Below are positions 39,823 to 48,262 of a DNA stretch of 64,000 nt, piece by piece (position 1 is the first letter of the stretch; every line of letters begins with the position of its first letter). The stretch spans positions 372,001 to 436,000 of the forward strand of contig JACQDM010000008.1 in the NCBI GenBank assembly GCA_016201045.1, read 5' to 3'. The DNA is from Afipia sp. Its GTDB lineage: Bacteria > Pseudomonadota > Alphaproteobacteria > Rhizobiales > Xanthobacteraceae. The position numbers and the translations under genes are program-made. The notes under the pieces are model-generated. The model was not told the DNA's origin, made no database searches, and saw nothing but the letters and a program-made list of their open reading frames with translations.

Positions 39823-40667
39823 GACGTCGAAAATGGCACTTCGTTTGCCAGCTTATATGCCCACAATTCCGCAACAGCGTCGTAGGAATGGTACCTAGCG
39901 AAAACACTTTTTGCGTTTCTCTCCCGCAAATCCGCCAATGCGTCGTACCAATATGCAACAAGCGCACGACGAACGCCATCTAGTTTGAATAACCTCTCCG
40001 CTCCAGCGAATGTTTCATCAAAGTTGATGACCACGGCCCGCTTTGCAGACTTGTAGTTGGCCTCCCTAACTTCACCGCCGTGATTTCCGATCCAGATAAT
40101 CGTATCCGGATAATCAAGAATTAGTCTGTCCAGAATTATGAAGTGCGAAAGCTTCCCATCGGAAGGCTTCAACGAGCTGAATGCCACCTCATGAGACCCA
40201 ATGTTCAGTGTAAATGACCTGCCGCCCAGGGTTTTGGGAAGAATACTAAGTGTCCATGCCCCTTGAAGATCGAGGCTACCGAACAATCCAGATAGCTCGA
40301 AAAGTCGATAAAGGAAAAGCTTTGCACTTCGGTCCCGAAATAACTTGTCCGTCGTCTCATACCCAACACGCAGCAGCTTGTTGGTTTGTCTCAGACGCTC
40401 CCTTGCTTCGTGCGGTGCGATGTCAAAAAGTTCTCGTGTTTTTGGAGCCGGAACATTGTGTTTATTGAAGTGCTTGTGAAGTTCGCCCTCAACTCGCCTC
40501 CAATCAGTAACGTGTAGAAAATCAGATAACGTCCACGGTCCGTGGTCGGAATAGGATGGAGTTCCGTTTATTCCCCGAAGGCGCTCAGCAATTGGCTTTT
40601 CTGTTCCGCCTATTTTGATCCAGTTGCTATTTGGCGATACCAAAACATAAACAAAGCCCTGCGCCAC
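39819..40667 (-). CDS. T5orf172/MUG113 (GIY-YIG-like) domain protein, probable acquired gene
   Basis: This 282-residue protein has an N-terminal T5orf172-type domain of the GIY-YIG nuclease superfamily. FVYVLVSPNSNWIKIGGT supplies the paired Tyr/Ile-Gly strands, ERLRGIN the conserved Arg, and RRVEGELHKHFNKH plus TRELFDI the acidic positions (residues 1-85). The remaining 200 residues match nothing I know. The gene is visibly more A/T-rich than all its neighbours and uses codons rare in them (AAA, TTT, AGA), which suggests horizontal transfer. GTG 40667 has a GAGGT site. It is wedged between the dehydrogenase and moeB. DNA cleavage is possible but unproven. Confidence 0.8.
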   Translation of the reverse strand: MAQGFVYVLVSPNSNWIKIGGTEKPIAERLRGINGTPSYSDHGPWTLSDFLHVTDWRRVEGELHKHFNKHNVPAPKTRELFDIAPHEARERLRQTNKLLRVGYETTDKLFRDRSAKLFLYRLFELSGLFGSLDLQGAWTLSILPKTLGGRSFTLNIGSHEVAFSSLKPSDGKLSHFIILDRLILDYPDTIIWIGNHGGEVREANYKSAKRAVVINFDETFAGAERLFKLDGVRRALVAYWYDALADLRERNAKSVFARYHSYDAVAELWAYKLANEVPFSTS

Positions 40668-40697
40668 AATGACTACCTCAGTGTTTGGAAGCTCTAT

Positions 40698-41498
40698 TCA
40701 TTTATGCCCGCTTAAATCCTCGATCGTAGGCTTATCACCATTTAGCGGATTTGACGGATCGCGCGCGTAACGCAGCGTCTCGAAGCGCATCGCGCGCGCA
40801 TCGATCATGACGAGCCGCCCGACGAGCCCCTCGCCAAATCCGACAATCTCACGGATCGCTTCCAGCGCCATCATGGAGCCGAGCACGCCGGCGAGCGCAC
40901 CGAGAACGCCCGCCTCCTCGCAGGTCGGCGTCGTTCCGGGCGGCGGGGCTTCCGGAAAAAGACAGCGGTAAGTGGGGTTGAATTCACCGGCCGCATTCTT
41001 CTCATGCGCCCGGATCGTGGTGAGCGAAGCATCGAATACACCGAGCGCACCCGCGATCAGCGTTTTCTTTGCAAGAAAACACGCGTCCGAAACGAGATAG
41101 CGCGTTGCGAAATTATCCGATCCGTCAACGACCAGATCGTAACTTCCGATCAGCGCCATCGCATTCGCCGCAGTGACGCGAGAGGCATGCGTGCGCAGCG
41201 TGACGTGCGGATTCAGCGAAAGGATTTTATCAGCAGCGCTCTCCACCTTGGGGCGGCCGACATCCGGCGTCGCATGAATAATCTGACGCTGCAGATTGGA
41301 GAGCGAAACCACATCGTCGTCGGCAACGCCAATCGTCCCAACGCCTGTCGCCGCAAGATACATCAGCACCGGCGCGCCGAGACCGCCCGCGCCGATCACA
41401 AGCACGCGCGACGACCGAAGCGCGGCCTGGCCGGGACCGCCCACTTCGCGCAGCACAATATGGCGCGCGTATCGTTCCAGTTCTTCCGGCGTCAGCAT
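40698..41498 (-). CDS. moeB: Molybdopterin-synthase adenylyltransferase MoeB / ThiF-HesA family
   Basis: This 266-residue E1-like enzyme adenylates the C-terminal Gly of a ubiquitin-like sulfur carrier (MoaD or ThiS). The nucleotide region VLVIGAGGLGAPVLMYLAAT and the family segments DDDVVSLSNLQRQIIH and VVDGSDNFATRYLVSDAC are intact. The zinc-binding Cys pairs of E. coli MoeB are not: CxxC is reduced to NPTYRCLFPE, and the C-terminal pair is absent in RDPSNPLNGD. ATG 41498 is preferred; the frame extends 11 codons upstream. The carrier protein it serves cannot be identified from the neighbours. Confidence 0.9.
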   Translation of the reverse strand: MLTPEELERYARHIVLREVGGPGQAALRSSRVLVIGAGGLGAPVLMYLAATGVGTIGVADDDVVSLSNLQRQIIHATPDVGRPKVESAADKILSLNPHVTLRTHASRVTAANAMALIGSYDLVVDGSDNFATRYLVSDACFLAKKTLIAGALGVFDASLTTIRAHEKNAAGEFNPTYRCLFPEAPPPGTTPTCEEAGVLGALAGVLGSMMALEAIREIVGFGEGLVGRLVMIDARAMRFETLRYARDPSNPLNGDKPTIEDLSGHK

Positions 41499-41571
41499 CG
41501 AACCTTCGCAGCGCTTTTGCGGACAAAACAACTGTGCTTAGGTAAGCGTCGTATCAGTAAAGAGAACAGGC

Positions 41572-42903
41572 ATGAAGCCGTTGTTCGCCTCTGCATTGCT
41601 TGTTGTGGCTTTCACGCATGCCGCATCCGCGCAAACGCCGGTCAAGCCGAAATCGGCTTCACCTGCGGCGCGACCCCAGCTTCAGACGCCCGCCGATACG
41701 GCGAACGATATGGCACATGCCGATCGGCTTTCGATCCAGTCGGATCTGGCATGGCTCGGCCTCTATAATGGCGCGATCAACGGCGAAGTCAGCGAACGGA
41801 TGGTTTCGGCCATCAAGGCGTTTCAGAAGGATCACGGCGCACCGCGCCAGACTGGCGTTCTCAATCCGAAGGAACGCGAAACGCTGAGCGATGCCGCACG
41901 CAAGCTGCAGGACAATGTCGGCTGGAAGATCGTGAGCGACCCGCAAACCGGCGCACGTGTAGGCCTGCCGACAAAACTCGTTCCGATCATTGTCAGCGAT
42001 CCGAATACCGGAACGAAATGGTCGTCGTCGAGCGGTGCGATCCAGGTCGAAATCACGCGGCGCAAGGAAGCCGGTGCGACCACCGCCAAGGTGGCCGACA
42101 GCGAGAGAAAGGCCAATTCCCGCAAGACGGACTACAGCGTCGTCAAACCGGACTTCTTCGTGTTGTCGGGATTACAGGGGCTGAAGAAATTCTATATCCG
42201 GGGCCAGACGCGCGACAACGAAGTCCGCATCATGACTATTCTCTACGATCAAGCGACGGACGGCACCATGATTCCGGTCAGCGTGGTGATGTCGAGTGCG
42301 TTCAATCCATTTCCCGGCAACACCACCGCGCAGAACGGTCCCACGCGCAAGAAGGTCGAATACTCGACCGGCATCGTCGTCGGGACCAACGGCATGATTA
42401 TCGCGGACCGCGAAGCGACCGAGTCCTGCGGATCGCTGATCGTTCAGGGTTACGGCAACGCCGAACGAATCGCCGACGACGAGACGCGTGGAATTGCCTT
42501 GCTTCGCATCTACGGCGCGACCGGATTGAAGCCGCTACCGATAGCGGCGAGCGCTCCAGCAAAACCAACGGCCTTTGTTACCGGCATTTCCGATCCGCAA
42601 AGCCAGGGTGGCCGCGCGGCCGTCTCCACCGTCGCAGCAAGTTCAATGGAGGGCACCCTATCGCCCGATCTCGGGCTTGGTCTTTCGGGTGCAGCCGCCA
42701 TCGACAGCGAGGGGAAGTTCACAGGCATGGCACGGCTGAAGCCTGCGGTCGTTGCTGGACCGACGAATGCGACTTCGTCTCAGGCCGTTCTCGTGAGTGC
42801 GGATTCCGTGCGCGAATTTCTGAAAGCGAATGCAGTTTTGCCAGCAGCCGGGCCGTCCGATGCCAAGGCTTCGGTGCTGCGCATCATCTGTGTCAGAAAA
42901 TAG
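41572..42903 (+). CDS. Exported peptidoglycan-binding protein with degenerate trypsin-like domain
   Basis: This 443-residue protein has a signal peptide (FASALLVVAFTHAASA), a peptidoglycan-binding helical domain at about residues 50-105 (LSIQSDLAWLGLYNGAINGE), a middle region, and a C-terminal chymotrypsin-like fold. The Ser position survives in LGLGLSGAAAIDSEG and the Asp region in ETRGIALLRI. The expected catalytic His after the second strand is replaced in GTNGMIIADREATESCG, so it is probably not an active protease. It is divergent from moeB, with 73 bases between starts. An envelope-binding or sensor role is possible. Confidence 0.82.
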   Translation: MKPLFASALLVVAFTHAASAQTPVKPKSASPAARPQLQTPADTANDMAHADRLSIQSDLAWLGLYNGAINGEVSERMVSAIKAFQKDHGAPRQTGVLNPKERETLSDAARKLQDNVGWKIVSDPQTGARVGLPTKLVPIIVSDPNTGTKWSSSSGAIQVEITRRKEAGATTAKVADSERKANSRKTDYSVVKPDFFVLSGLQGLKKFYIRGQTRDNEVRIMTILYDQATDGTMIPVSVVMSSAFNPFPGNTTAQNGPTRKKVEYSTGIVVGTNGMIIADREATESCGSLIVQGYGNAERIADDETRGIALLRIYGATGLKPLPIAASAPAKPTAFVTGISDPQSQGGRAAVSTVAASSMEGTLSPDLGLGLSGAAAIDSEGKFTGMARLKPAVVAGPTNATSSQAVLVSADSVREFLKANAVLPAAGPSDAKASVLRIICVRK

Positions 42904-42906
42904 AAA

Positions 42907-43788
42907 TCACTTCTGACACTTCGGGCACCAGAAGGTCGAGCGGCCGTTCTGCGTAAAGCGTCTCACGATGCCTCTGCACTTCGGCGTTCCGCATTTTTCA
43001 CCTTCACGGTCATAAACCTGAAACGAGTGCTGAAAATACCCAAGCTCGCCATCGGTCTGCCGATGATCTCTCAGCGAGGATCCGCCTGCCTTGATCGCGG
43101 CATTGAGCACCGCATGGATCGCATCAACCAAGCGCTTGGCATGGTCGTTGGGTAATCCATCCTTGGTCACAATCGTCGATGCCACTCGTTTCGGAGAAAG
43201 CCGCGCGCGATACAAAGCCTCGCAGACGTAAATATTTCCGAGGCCCGCGACCACGCGCTGATCGAGCAGCGCCGCTTTCAAACTCGTTTTCTTGCCCGCG
43301 CAAGCACGCGCCAGCATCGCGGCATCGAATTCATTTCCCAGCGGCTCGGGACCGAGTCCCCGCAGCAGTGGCTCCTTGTCCAAGGCCGAGCGCGCAACGA
43401 TCTTCATGTAACCGAAACGCCGCGGATCGTTGAACGTAATCACCGCGCCCGACACCATGTGAAACACAACATGGTCGTGTGCGCGATCCTCGCTACGCGG
43501 ATGATGAAATGCTCCCGGCGCATTCTCATTCGCGCCTTTACTCACACGGAATGACCCTGACATGCCCAGATGCATCATCAGCACATCGCCAGTCTCGAGA
43601 TCGGCCATGAGATATTTCGCGCGCCGACCCAATCCGGTCACAACCTTGCCTTCGAGACGGCCGACAAAATCCTTCTGAAAGGGAAACCGCAGGTCGCGCC
43701 GCCGCGCCTCAACCCGCGCGATGCGCACGCCCTCCATCACCGGCTGTAAGCCACGGCGCACGGTCTCGACCTCGGGTAATTCAGGCAT
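42907..43788 (-). CDS. mutM: Formamidopyrimidine-DNA glycosylase (Fpg/MutM)
   Basis: This 293-residue glycosylase/AP lyase removes 8-oxoguanine and formamidopyrimidines. The catalytic N-terminus begins [14 protein letters not shown], so Pro2 is exposed only if translation starts at ATG 43788; the frame extends further to 43860, but that start would be inactive. The helix-two-turn-helix and C-terminal zinc finger (KCGTPKCRG with FWCPKCQK) are complete. It is divergent from ubiE, as in other alphaproteobacteria. Confidence 0.97.
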   Translation of the reverse strand: MPELPEVETVRRGLQPVMEGVRIARVEARRRDLRFPFQKDFVGRLEGKVVTGLGRRAKYLMADLETGDVLMMHLGMSGSFRVSKGANENAPGAFHHPRSEDRAHDHVVFHMVSGAVITFNDPRRFGYMKIVARSALDKEPLLRGLGPEPLGNEFDAAMLARACAGKKTSLKAALLDQRVVAGLGNIYVCEALYRARLSPKRVASTIVTKDGLPNDHAKRLVDAIHAVLNAAIKAGGSSLRDHRQTDGELGYFQHSFQVYDREGEKCGTPKCRGIVRRFTQNGRSTFWCPKCQK

Positions 43789-43871
43789 TTTCTCTGCGTT
43801 CACCTTTAGGACGGGACGTGATAGCGCCATTGGCGGCGGCGCGCTATGGTCACCGCTCAATCGAGGACAAC

Positions 43872-44633
43872 ATGGAACGCCCTGACGAAACGACGCATTT
43901 TGGCTTCCGGGACGTCGGCCTGAAAGAGAAACAGACGCTGGTCAACGGCGTGTTCCACAGCGTCGCCAGACGCTACGACCTGATGAATGACCTGATGTCT
44001 GCGGGCATGCATCGGCTGTGGAAGGACGCGATGATCGTCACGCTAAACCCGCCGCGTGGCAACGCGCCCTTCGCGCTGCTCGATGTCGCCGGCGGCACCG
44101 GCGACATTTCGTTCCGCGCAGCTAAGGCGTCCGGCACGGGATTCCGCGCGACCGTCTGTGACATCAATGGCGAGATGCTGGCCGTCGGACGAGAACGCGC
44201 GATTGCGCAGCATCTCGAACACACGGTCGATTTCGTCGAGGGTAATGCCGAACAGCTCGCATTTCCTGACAAGAACTTCGACGCCTACACGATTGCATTC
44301 GGAATCCGAAACGTGCCGCGCATCCCGATGGCGCTCAGCGAAGCCTATCGCGTACTCAAGCCCGGCTCGCGCTTCCTCTGCCTCGAATTCTCGTCGGTCG
44401 ATGTTCCCGGCCTCGACAAAATTTACGACACATTTTCCTTCAGGGTTATTCCGCAACTCGGCAAGGCGGTGACGGGCGACGCCGAGTCGTATCAATACCT
44501 CGTCGAATCGATCCGCAAATTTCCGAAGCCGAAAGCATTCGCCGACATGATCCGCGCCGCCGGTTTCTCGCGTGTCAAATACGACATCATGTCAGGCGGC
44601 ATCGTCGCTCTGCATTCGGGTTGGCGTTTGTGA
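43872..44633 (+). CDS. ubiE: Ubiquinone/menaquinone C-methyltransferase UbiE
   Basis: This 253-residue SAM-dependent enzyme C-methylates the benzoquinol ring in ubiquinone synthesis. The UbiE signature [18 protein letters not shown] is at residues 37-54, SAM motif I in [16 protein letters not shown], and the second signature in [17 protein letters not shown] 43872 follows a GAGG site. The TGA stop overlaps the ubiB GTG start, indicating a coupled ubiE-ubiB operon. Confidence 0.97.
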   Translation: MERPDETTHFGFRDVGLKEKQTLVNGVFHSVARRYDLMNDLMSAGMHRLWKDAMIVTLNPPRGNAPFALLDVAGGTGDISFRAAKASGTGFRATVCDINGEMLAVGRERAIAQHLEHTVDFVEGNAEQLAFPDKNFDAYTIAFGIRNVPRIPMALSEAYRVLKPGSRFLCLEFSSVDVPGLDKIYDTFSFRVIPQLGKAVTGDAESYQYLVESIRKFPKPKAFADMIRAAGFSRVKYDIMSGGIVALHSGWRL

Positions 44634-46201
44634 TCTCTGCCATCACGCATACGCTGAGGCTGTCCCGCGCCGCTTTCGTGTTCGCGCGCGAGGGCGTGTT
44701 CGGCATCGCCGATCCCGACGCGCTGCCGCCTCAAATTCGATTTGCCGTGCGCATGGCGCGGATGATCGAGCGGCGCGGCGCGGCGACAAGCGGGCGGCTC
44801 TCCCGCGCGCTGACGCGACTGGGACCAACTTACGTCAAGCTCGGCCAGTTTCTCGCGACGCGGCCCGATGTGGTCGGCGTCGCGATGGCGCGTGACCTCG
44901 AGAATCTGCAGGATCGTCTGCCGGCGTTTCCGCAAGCACAGGCCGAGGCCGCCATCGTGGCGGCGTTTAACAAGCCTGTTGCACAGGTGTTTTCGAGTTT
45001 CGGAGAGCCGGTTGCCGCCGCCTCGATTGCGCAGGTCCACCGCGCCGAAGTGGAGCGGGACGGCACTCGCGTTCCTGTCGCCGTCAAGGTACTGCGCCCC
45101 AATGTCGGCGGACGCTTCGCGCACGATCTCAGCTCCTTCCATTTCGCCGCCAGCAAGATGGAAGCGATGTCCGCCGAGGCGCGGCGGCTGCGGCTGGTCG
45201 AAATCGTCGATACGCTGGCGCGTTCGGTTGCGATGGAAATGGACCTGCGGCTCGAAGCCGCCGCGTTGTCAGAGATGGCGGAAAATACCCGCGGCGATCT
45301 CGAGTTTCGCGTCCCGAGCGTCGACTGGGATCGCACCAGCCATCATGTGCTCACGATGGAGTGGATCGACGGCATTGCGCTGAACGATCACGAAAAACTT
45401 GAAGCCTCGCACGCCGATTTGAAAAACATCGGCCGCAAGGTGATTCAGAATTTCCTGCGTCACGCATTGCGCGACGGCTTTTTCCACGCCGACATGCATC
45501 CGGGAAATCTGTTTGTCGATCCGCAGGAGCGATTGGTTGCCGTCGATTTCGGTATCATGGGCCGTCTTGGACTCAAGGAGCGGCGTTTCCTTGCCGAAAT
45601 TCTTTTAGGCTTTATCACGCGCGATTATCAGCGCGTTGCCGAAGTCCATTTTGAGGCGGGCTATGTTCCTGCACACCACTCTGTGGAGAATTTCGCGCAA
45701 GCCATCCGTGCCATCGGCGAGCCGATTCACAATCGCGCCGCCGATGAGATTTCGATGGCGAAGCTGCTGTCGCTTCTGCTCGAAGTCACGGGCCTGTTCG
45801 ACATGCGCACGCGGCCCGAACTGATCCTGCTGCAAAAGACGATGGTCGTGGTCGAGGGCGTCGCACGCGGGTTCGATCCGAAACTCGATATATGGACGAC
45901 GGCGGAACCCGTGGTGCGGGAATGGATCGAACGCAATCTTGGGCCCATCGGCCGCATCGAAGGCGCAGTGGCGGGCGCGGGCGAGCTGGGCCGGGTGCTT
46001 TCAGGGCTGCCGACGATTGCCGCGCGCTCGGTCGCTGCCCTCAATCAGTTCGAGGCGATGACACGCGATGGGCTGGTTTTGTCGCCGGAGACGGTCGCTG
46101 CCATCGGCACGGCGGAGGCAAAGCGGACGCGTTGGCAGACCGGGGCCTTGTGGGTCATCGCGTTCGCATTTCTAGGGATTTTGTGGTCGCTGCGCGGATG
46201 A
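44630..46201 (+). CDS. ubiB: Ubiquinone biosynthesis protein UbiB (ABC1/ADCK family)
   Basis: This 523-residue atypical kinase-like ATPase is required for ubiquinone production and is tethered to the inner membrane by C-terminal helices ([14 protein letters not shown]). Family motifs are the KxGQ helix in [15 protein letters not shown], the Ala-rich loop [13 protein letters not shown] and the DFG region [12 protein letters not shown] with [11 protein letters not shown]. The GTG at 44630 overlaps the ubiE stop (GTGA). The next gene begins 52 bases after its stop, behind a long inverted repeat. Confidence 0.95.
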   Translation: MISAITHTLRLSRAAFVFAREGVFGIADPDALPPQIRFAVRMARMIERRGAATSGRLSRALTRLGPTYVKLGQFLATRPDVVGVAMARDLENLQDRLPAFPQAQAEAAIVAAFNKPVAQVFSSFGEPVAAASIAQVHRAEVERDGTRVPVAVKVLRPNVGGRFAHDLSSFHFAASKMEAMSAEARRLRLVEIVDTLARSVAMEMDLRLEAAALSEMAENTRGDLEFRVPSVDWDRTSHHVLTMEWIDGIALNDHEKLEASHADLKNIGRKVIQNFLRHALRDGFFHADMHPGNLFVDPQERLVAVDFGIMGRLGLKERRFLAEILLGFITRDYQRVAEVHFEAGYVPAHHSVENFAQAIRAIGEPIHNRAADEISMAKLLSLLLEVTGLFDMRTRPELILLQKTMVVVEGVARGFDPKLDIWTTAEPVVREWIERNLGPIGRIEGAVAGAGELGRVLSGLPTIAARSVAALNQFEAMTRDGLVLSPETVAAIGTAEAKRTRWQTGALWVIAFAFLGILWSLRG

Positions 46202-46254
46202 TATCAACGCAATCATCAATTGATTGCATTGATATCGTTTGTTAGAATGGCCTA
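46199..46254 (+). promoter_or_regulatory. Inverted repeat and predicted promoter of coaBC (probable operator)
   Basis: Arms of 16 bases (46200-46215 and 46221-46236, one mismatch) flank a 5-base spacer, with outer half-sites TGATATCA and TGATATCG. A TTGATT -35 box (46220-46225) lies in the repeat. A TAGAAT -10 box (46243-46248) follows after exactly 17 bases. Transcription would start about at the ATG at 46254, giving a leaderless message. The adjacent protein carries a FitA-type DNA-binding domain, so this is a strong candidate autoregulatory operator. Confidence 0.65.
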
Positions 46255-47657
46255 TGGCTAGCCTCACAGTCCGCCAGCTCGACGAAGCCATCAAAGCGAG
46301 CCTGAGACTCCGCGCCGCCGAAAACGGCCGTTCGGTCGAGGACGAGGTGCGCGTCATTCTGCGCGAGTCCGTAGGCGCCAGACGCGTGACAGCCGGGCCG
46401 CAGCATCCTTCCGTTATACAATCGCGCAACGCACGATCAGGCGGCACGACGCTTCCGCGCGTGACGCTCATCATCGGCGGCGGCATCGCAGCCTACAAGG
46501 CGCTCGACCTGATCCGGCGTTTGAAGGAGCGAGGCATTCACGTGCGTTGCGTGATGACGCGCGCCGCGCAGCAATTCGTGACACCGCTGACGGCGAGCGC
46601 GTTAGCCGACGAGCGCTGCTACACCGATTTGTTCGACTCCCAGAGCGAGTTCGATGCGGGACATATTCGCCTCGCCCGCGACACCGACCTGATTATCGTT
46701 GCACCCGCCACCGCCGACCTGATGGCGAAAATGGCACAAGGCCATGCCGATGATCTTGCGACTGCTATTTTACTGGCCGCCGACAAGCCGGTCCTTGTCG
46801 CTCCTGCAATGAATCCATTGATGTGGCAAAACGCGGCAACCAAACGAAACGTTGCGCAACTCGCGCGCGACGGCGTTTCATTCATCGGCCCCGATTCAGG
46901 AGAGATGGCCGAGGCCAATGAAGCCGGTGTCGGGCGGATGTCAGAGCCGGCGGAAATCGCCGCGACGGCCGAATCCATGTTGCGACCACAGGGCACACAG
47001 CGCCTAGCGGGGAAAAAGATTCTGATCACCGCTGGTCCCACGCATGAACCCATCGATCCGGTGCGCTACATCGCCAATCGCTCGTCGGGGAAACAGGGCT
47101 TCGCGATTGCCGAGGCGGCGGCGCACGCAGGTGCGGATGTCACCTTGATTTCAGGTCCTGTCGATATCGGCGACCCCTCGCGGGTGAACGTGATCAGAGT
47201 CGAATCCGCGCGCGACATGCTGGCACAAGTCGAAAAGGCATTGCCCGCAGATATCGCAATTTTTGCCGCTGCTGTTGCCGACTGGCGCGTGGCCAATGCC
47301 GGCGATCAGAAGATCAAGAAGGCGCAAGGCGGGATGCCGAAGCTCGAATTGACGGAAAATCCCGATATTCTCGCGATGGTCTCCAAGCTCAAAGCAAATC
47401 GTCCCAAACTCGTGATTGGCTTTGCCGCAGAAACCGAAAACCTGATTGCCAACGCCACCGCGAAACTCAAGCGCAAGGGCTGCGACTGGATCGTTGCCAA
47501 CGACGTCTCTGCGGCGAGCGGCGTGATGGGCGGCGACCGCAACACCGTACATATCATCACGTCCGGAAGAACCGATTCGTGGCCGGTGATGACGAAGGAT
47601 CAGGTGGCTGACGCGCTCGTGAATCGTATCGCCGACACGGTTGGAAAGAAAGCATGA
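46254..47657 (+). CDS. coaBC: CoaBC bifunctional enzyme with N-terminal FitA-like ribbon-helix-helix domain
   Basis: This 467-residue protein should make 4'-phosphopantetheine from phosphopantothenate and Cys. Residues 1-45 form a FitA-type ribbon-helix-helix: strand MASLTVRQL, then [19 protein letters not shown] and [10 protein letters not shown] linker to about residue 70 leads to the CoaC flavoprotein ([53 protein letters not shown]) and then CoaB ([36 protein letters not shown]). CoaBC normally lacks any DNA-binding domain. The Cys of the E. coli CoaC lid (QACGD) is replaced in [14 protein letters not shown]. It overlaps dut by four bases. A TTG at 46239 is a less likely start. Confidence 0.93.
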   Translation: MASLTVRQLDEAIKASLRLRAAENGRSVEDEVRVILRESVGARRVTAGPQHPSVIQSRNARSGGTTLPRVTLIIGGGIAAYKALDLIRRLKERGIHVRCVMTRAAQQFVTPLTASALADERCYTDLFDSQSEFDAGHIRLARDTDLIIVAPATADLMAKMAQGHADDLATAILLAADKPVLVAPAMNPLMWQNAATKRNVAQLARDGVSFIGPDSGEMAEANEAGVGRMSEPAEIAATAESMLRPQGTQRLAGKKILITAGPTHEPIDPVRYIANRSSGKQGFAIAEAAAHAGADVTLISGPVDIGDPSRVNVIRVESARDMLAQVEKALPADIAIFAAAVADWRVANAGDQKIKKAQGGMPKLELTENPDILAMVSKLKANRPKLVIGFAAETENLIANATAKLKRKGCDWIVANDVSAASGVMGGDRNTVHIITSGRTDSWPVMTKDQVADALVNRIADTVGKKA

Positions 47658-48109
47658 GCGCCGTTACCGTCGAAATTCAGCTGATGGCTAGCGCACACGG
47701 CCTGCCGCTTCCAGCCTATCAAAGCGAGCATGCCGCAGGCCTCGATCTATTGGCAGCCATCCGCGACGACGCTCCATTGACTCTCATGCCCGGTCATCGC
47801 GTGCTGGTTCCGACCGGACTCATTCTTGCAGTACCCGAAGGGTTTGAGGCACAGGTCCGGCCACGCTCCGGCCTCGCCCTGAAACACGGTGTCACCGTGC
47901 TGAATGCGCCGGGAACCATCGACGCCGATTATCGCGGCGAAATCGGTGTGTTGCTGATGAACCATAGCGATGAGGCCTTCGTCGTTCGGCGCGGCGACCG
48001 CATCGCGCAACTCGTGATCGCGCCCGTGACGCGCGCGATTCTTGTCGTTGCTGCATCGCTGACACCCACCAGCCGCAGCAGCAGCGGGTTCGGATCGACC
48101 GGCCGTTAA
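47654..48109 (+). CDS. dut: Deoxyuridine 5'-triphosphate nucleotidohydrolase
   Basis: This 151-residue trimeric dUTPase hydrolyses dUTP to dUMP, which keeps uracil out of DNA and feeds thymidylate synthesis. The five motifs are visible, among them [57 protein letters not shown] and the C-terminal [12 protein letters not shown] that closes over the active site. The start overlaps the coaBC stop (ATGA). The dfp-dut pairing is also found in E. coli. Confidence 0.97.
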   Translation: MSAVTVEIQLMASAHGLPLPAYQSEHAAGLDLLAAIRDDAPLTLMPGHRVLVPTGLILAVPEGFEAQVRPRSGLALKHGVTVLNAPGTIDADYRGEIGVLLMNHSDEAFVVRRGDRIAQLVIAPVTRAILVVAASLTPTSRSSSGFGSTGR

Positions 48110-48262
48110 CTTTTGGAATTTTCCGGTTCTCTCCACGCATCGTTTACCGCTGCAAAGCCATTATTTAACGACACGAATCGCGTTCACGGTCTGGACTCTT
48201 ATGTGGCGAGTCCGCTTGAGGATATTGTCAATCGATTCGCGAGCGGGCGGTTGGGATCATTT

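Noticed and set aside
46200-46240. Inverted repeat after ubiB as an intrinsic terminator
   Set aside because: The stem is A/T-rich and not followed by a T-run. Its overlap with a well-spaced promoter fits an operator better.
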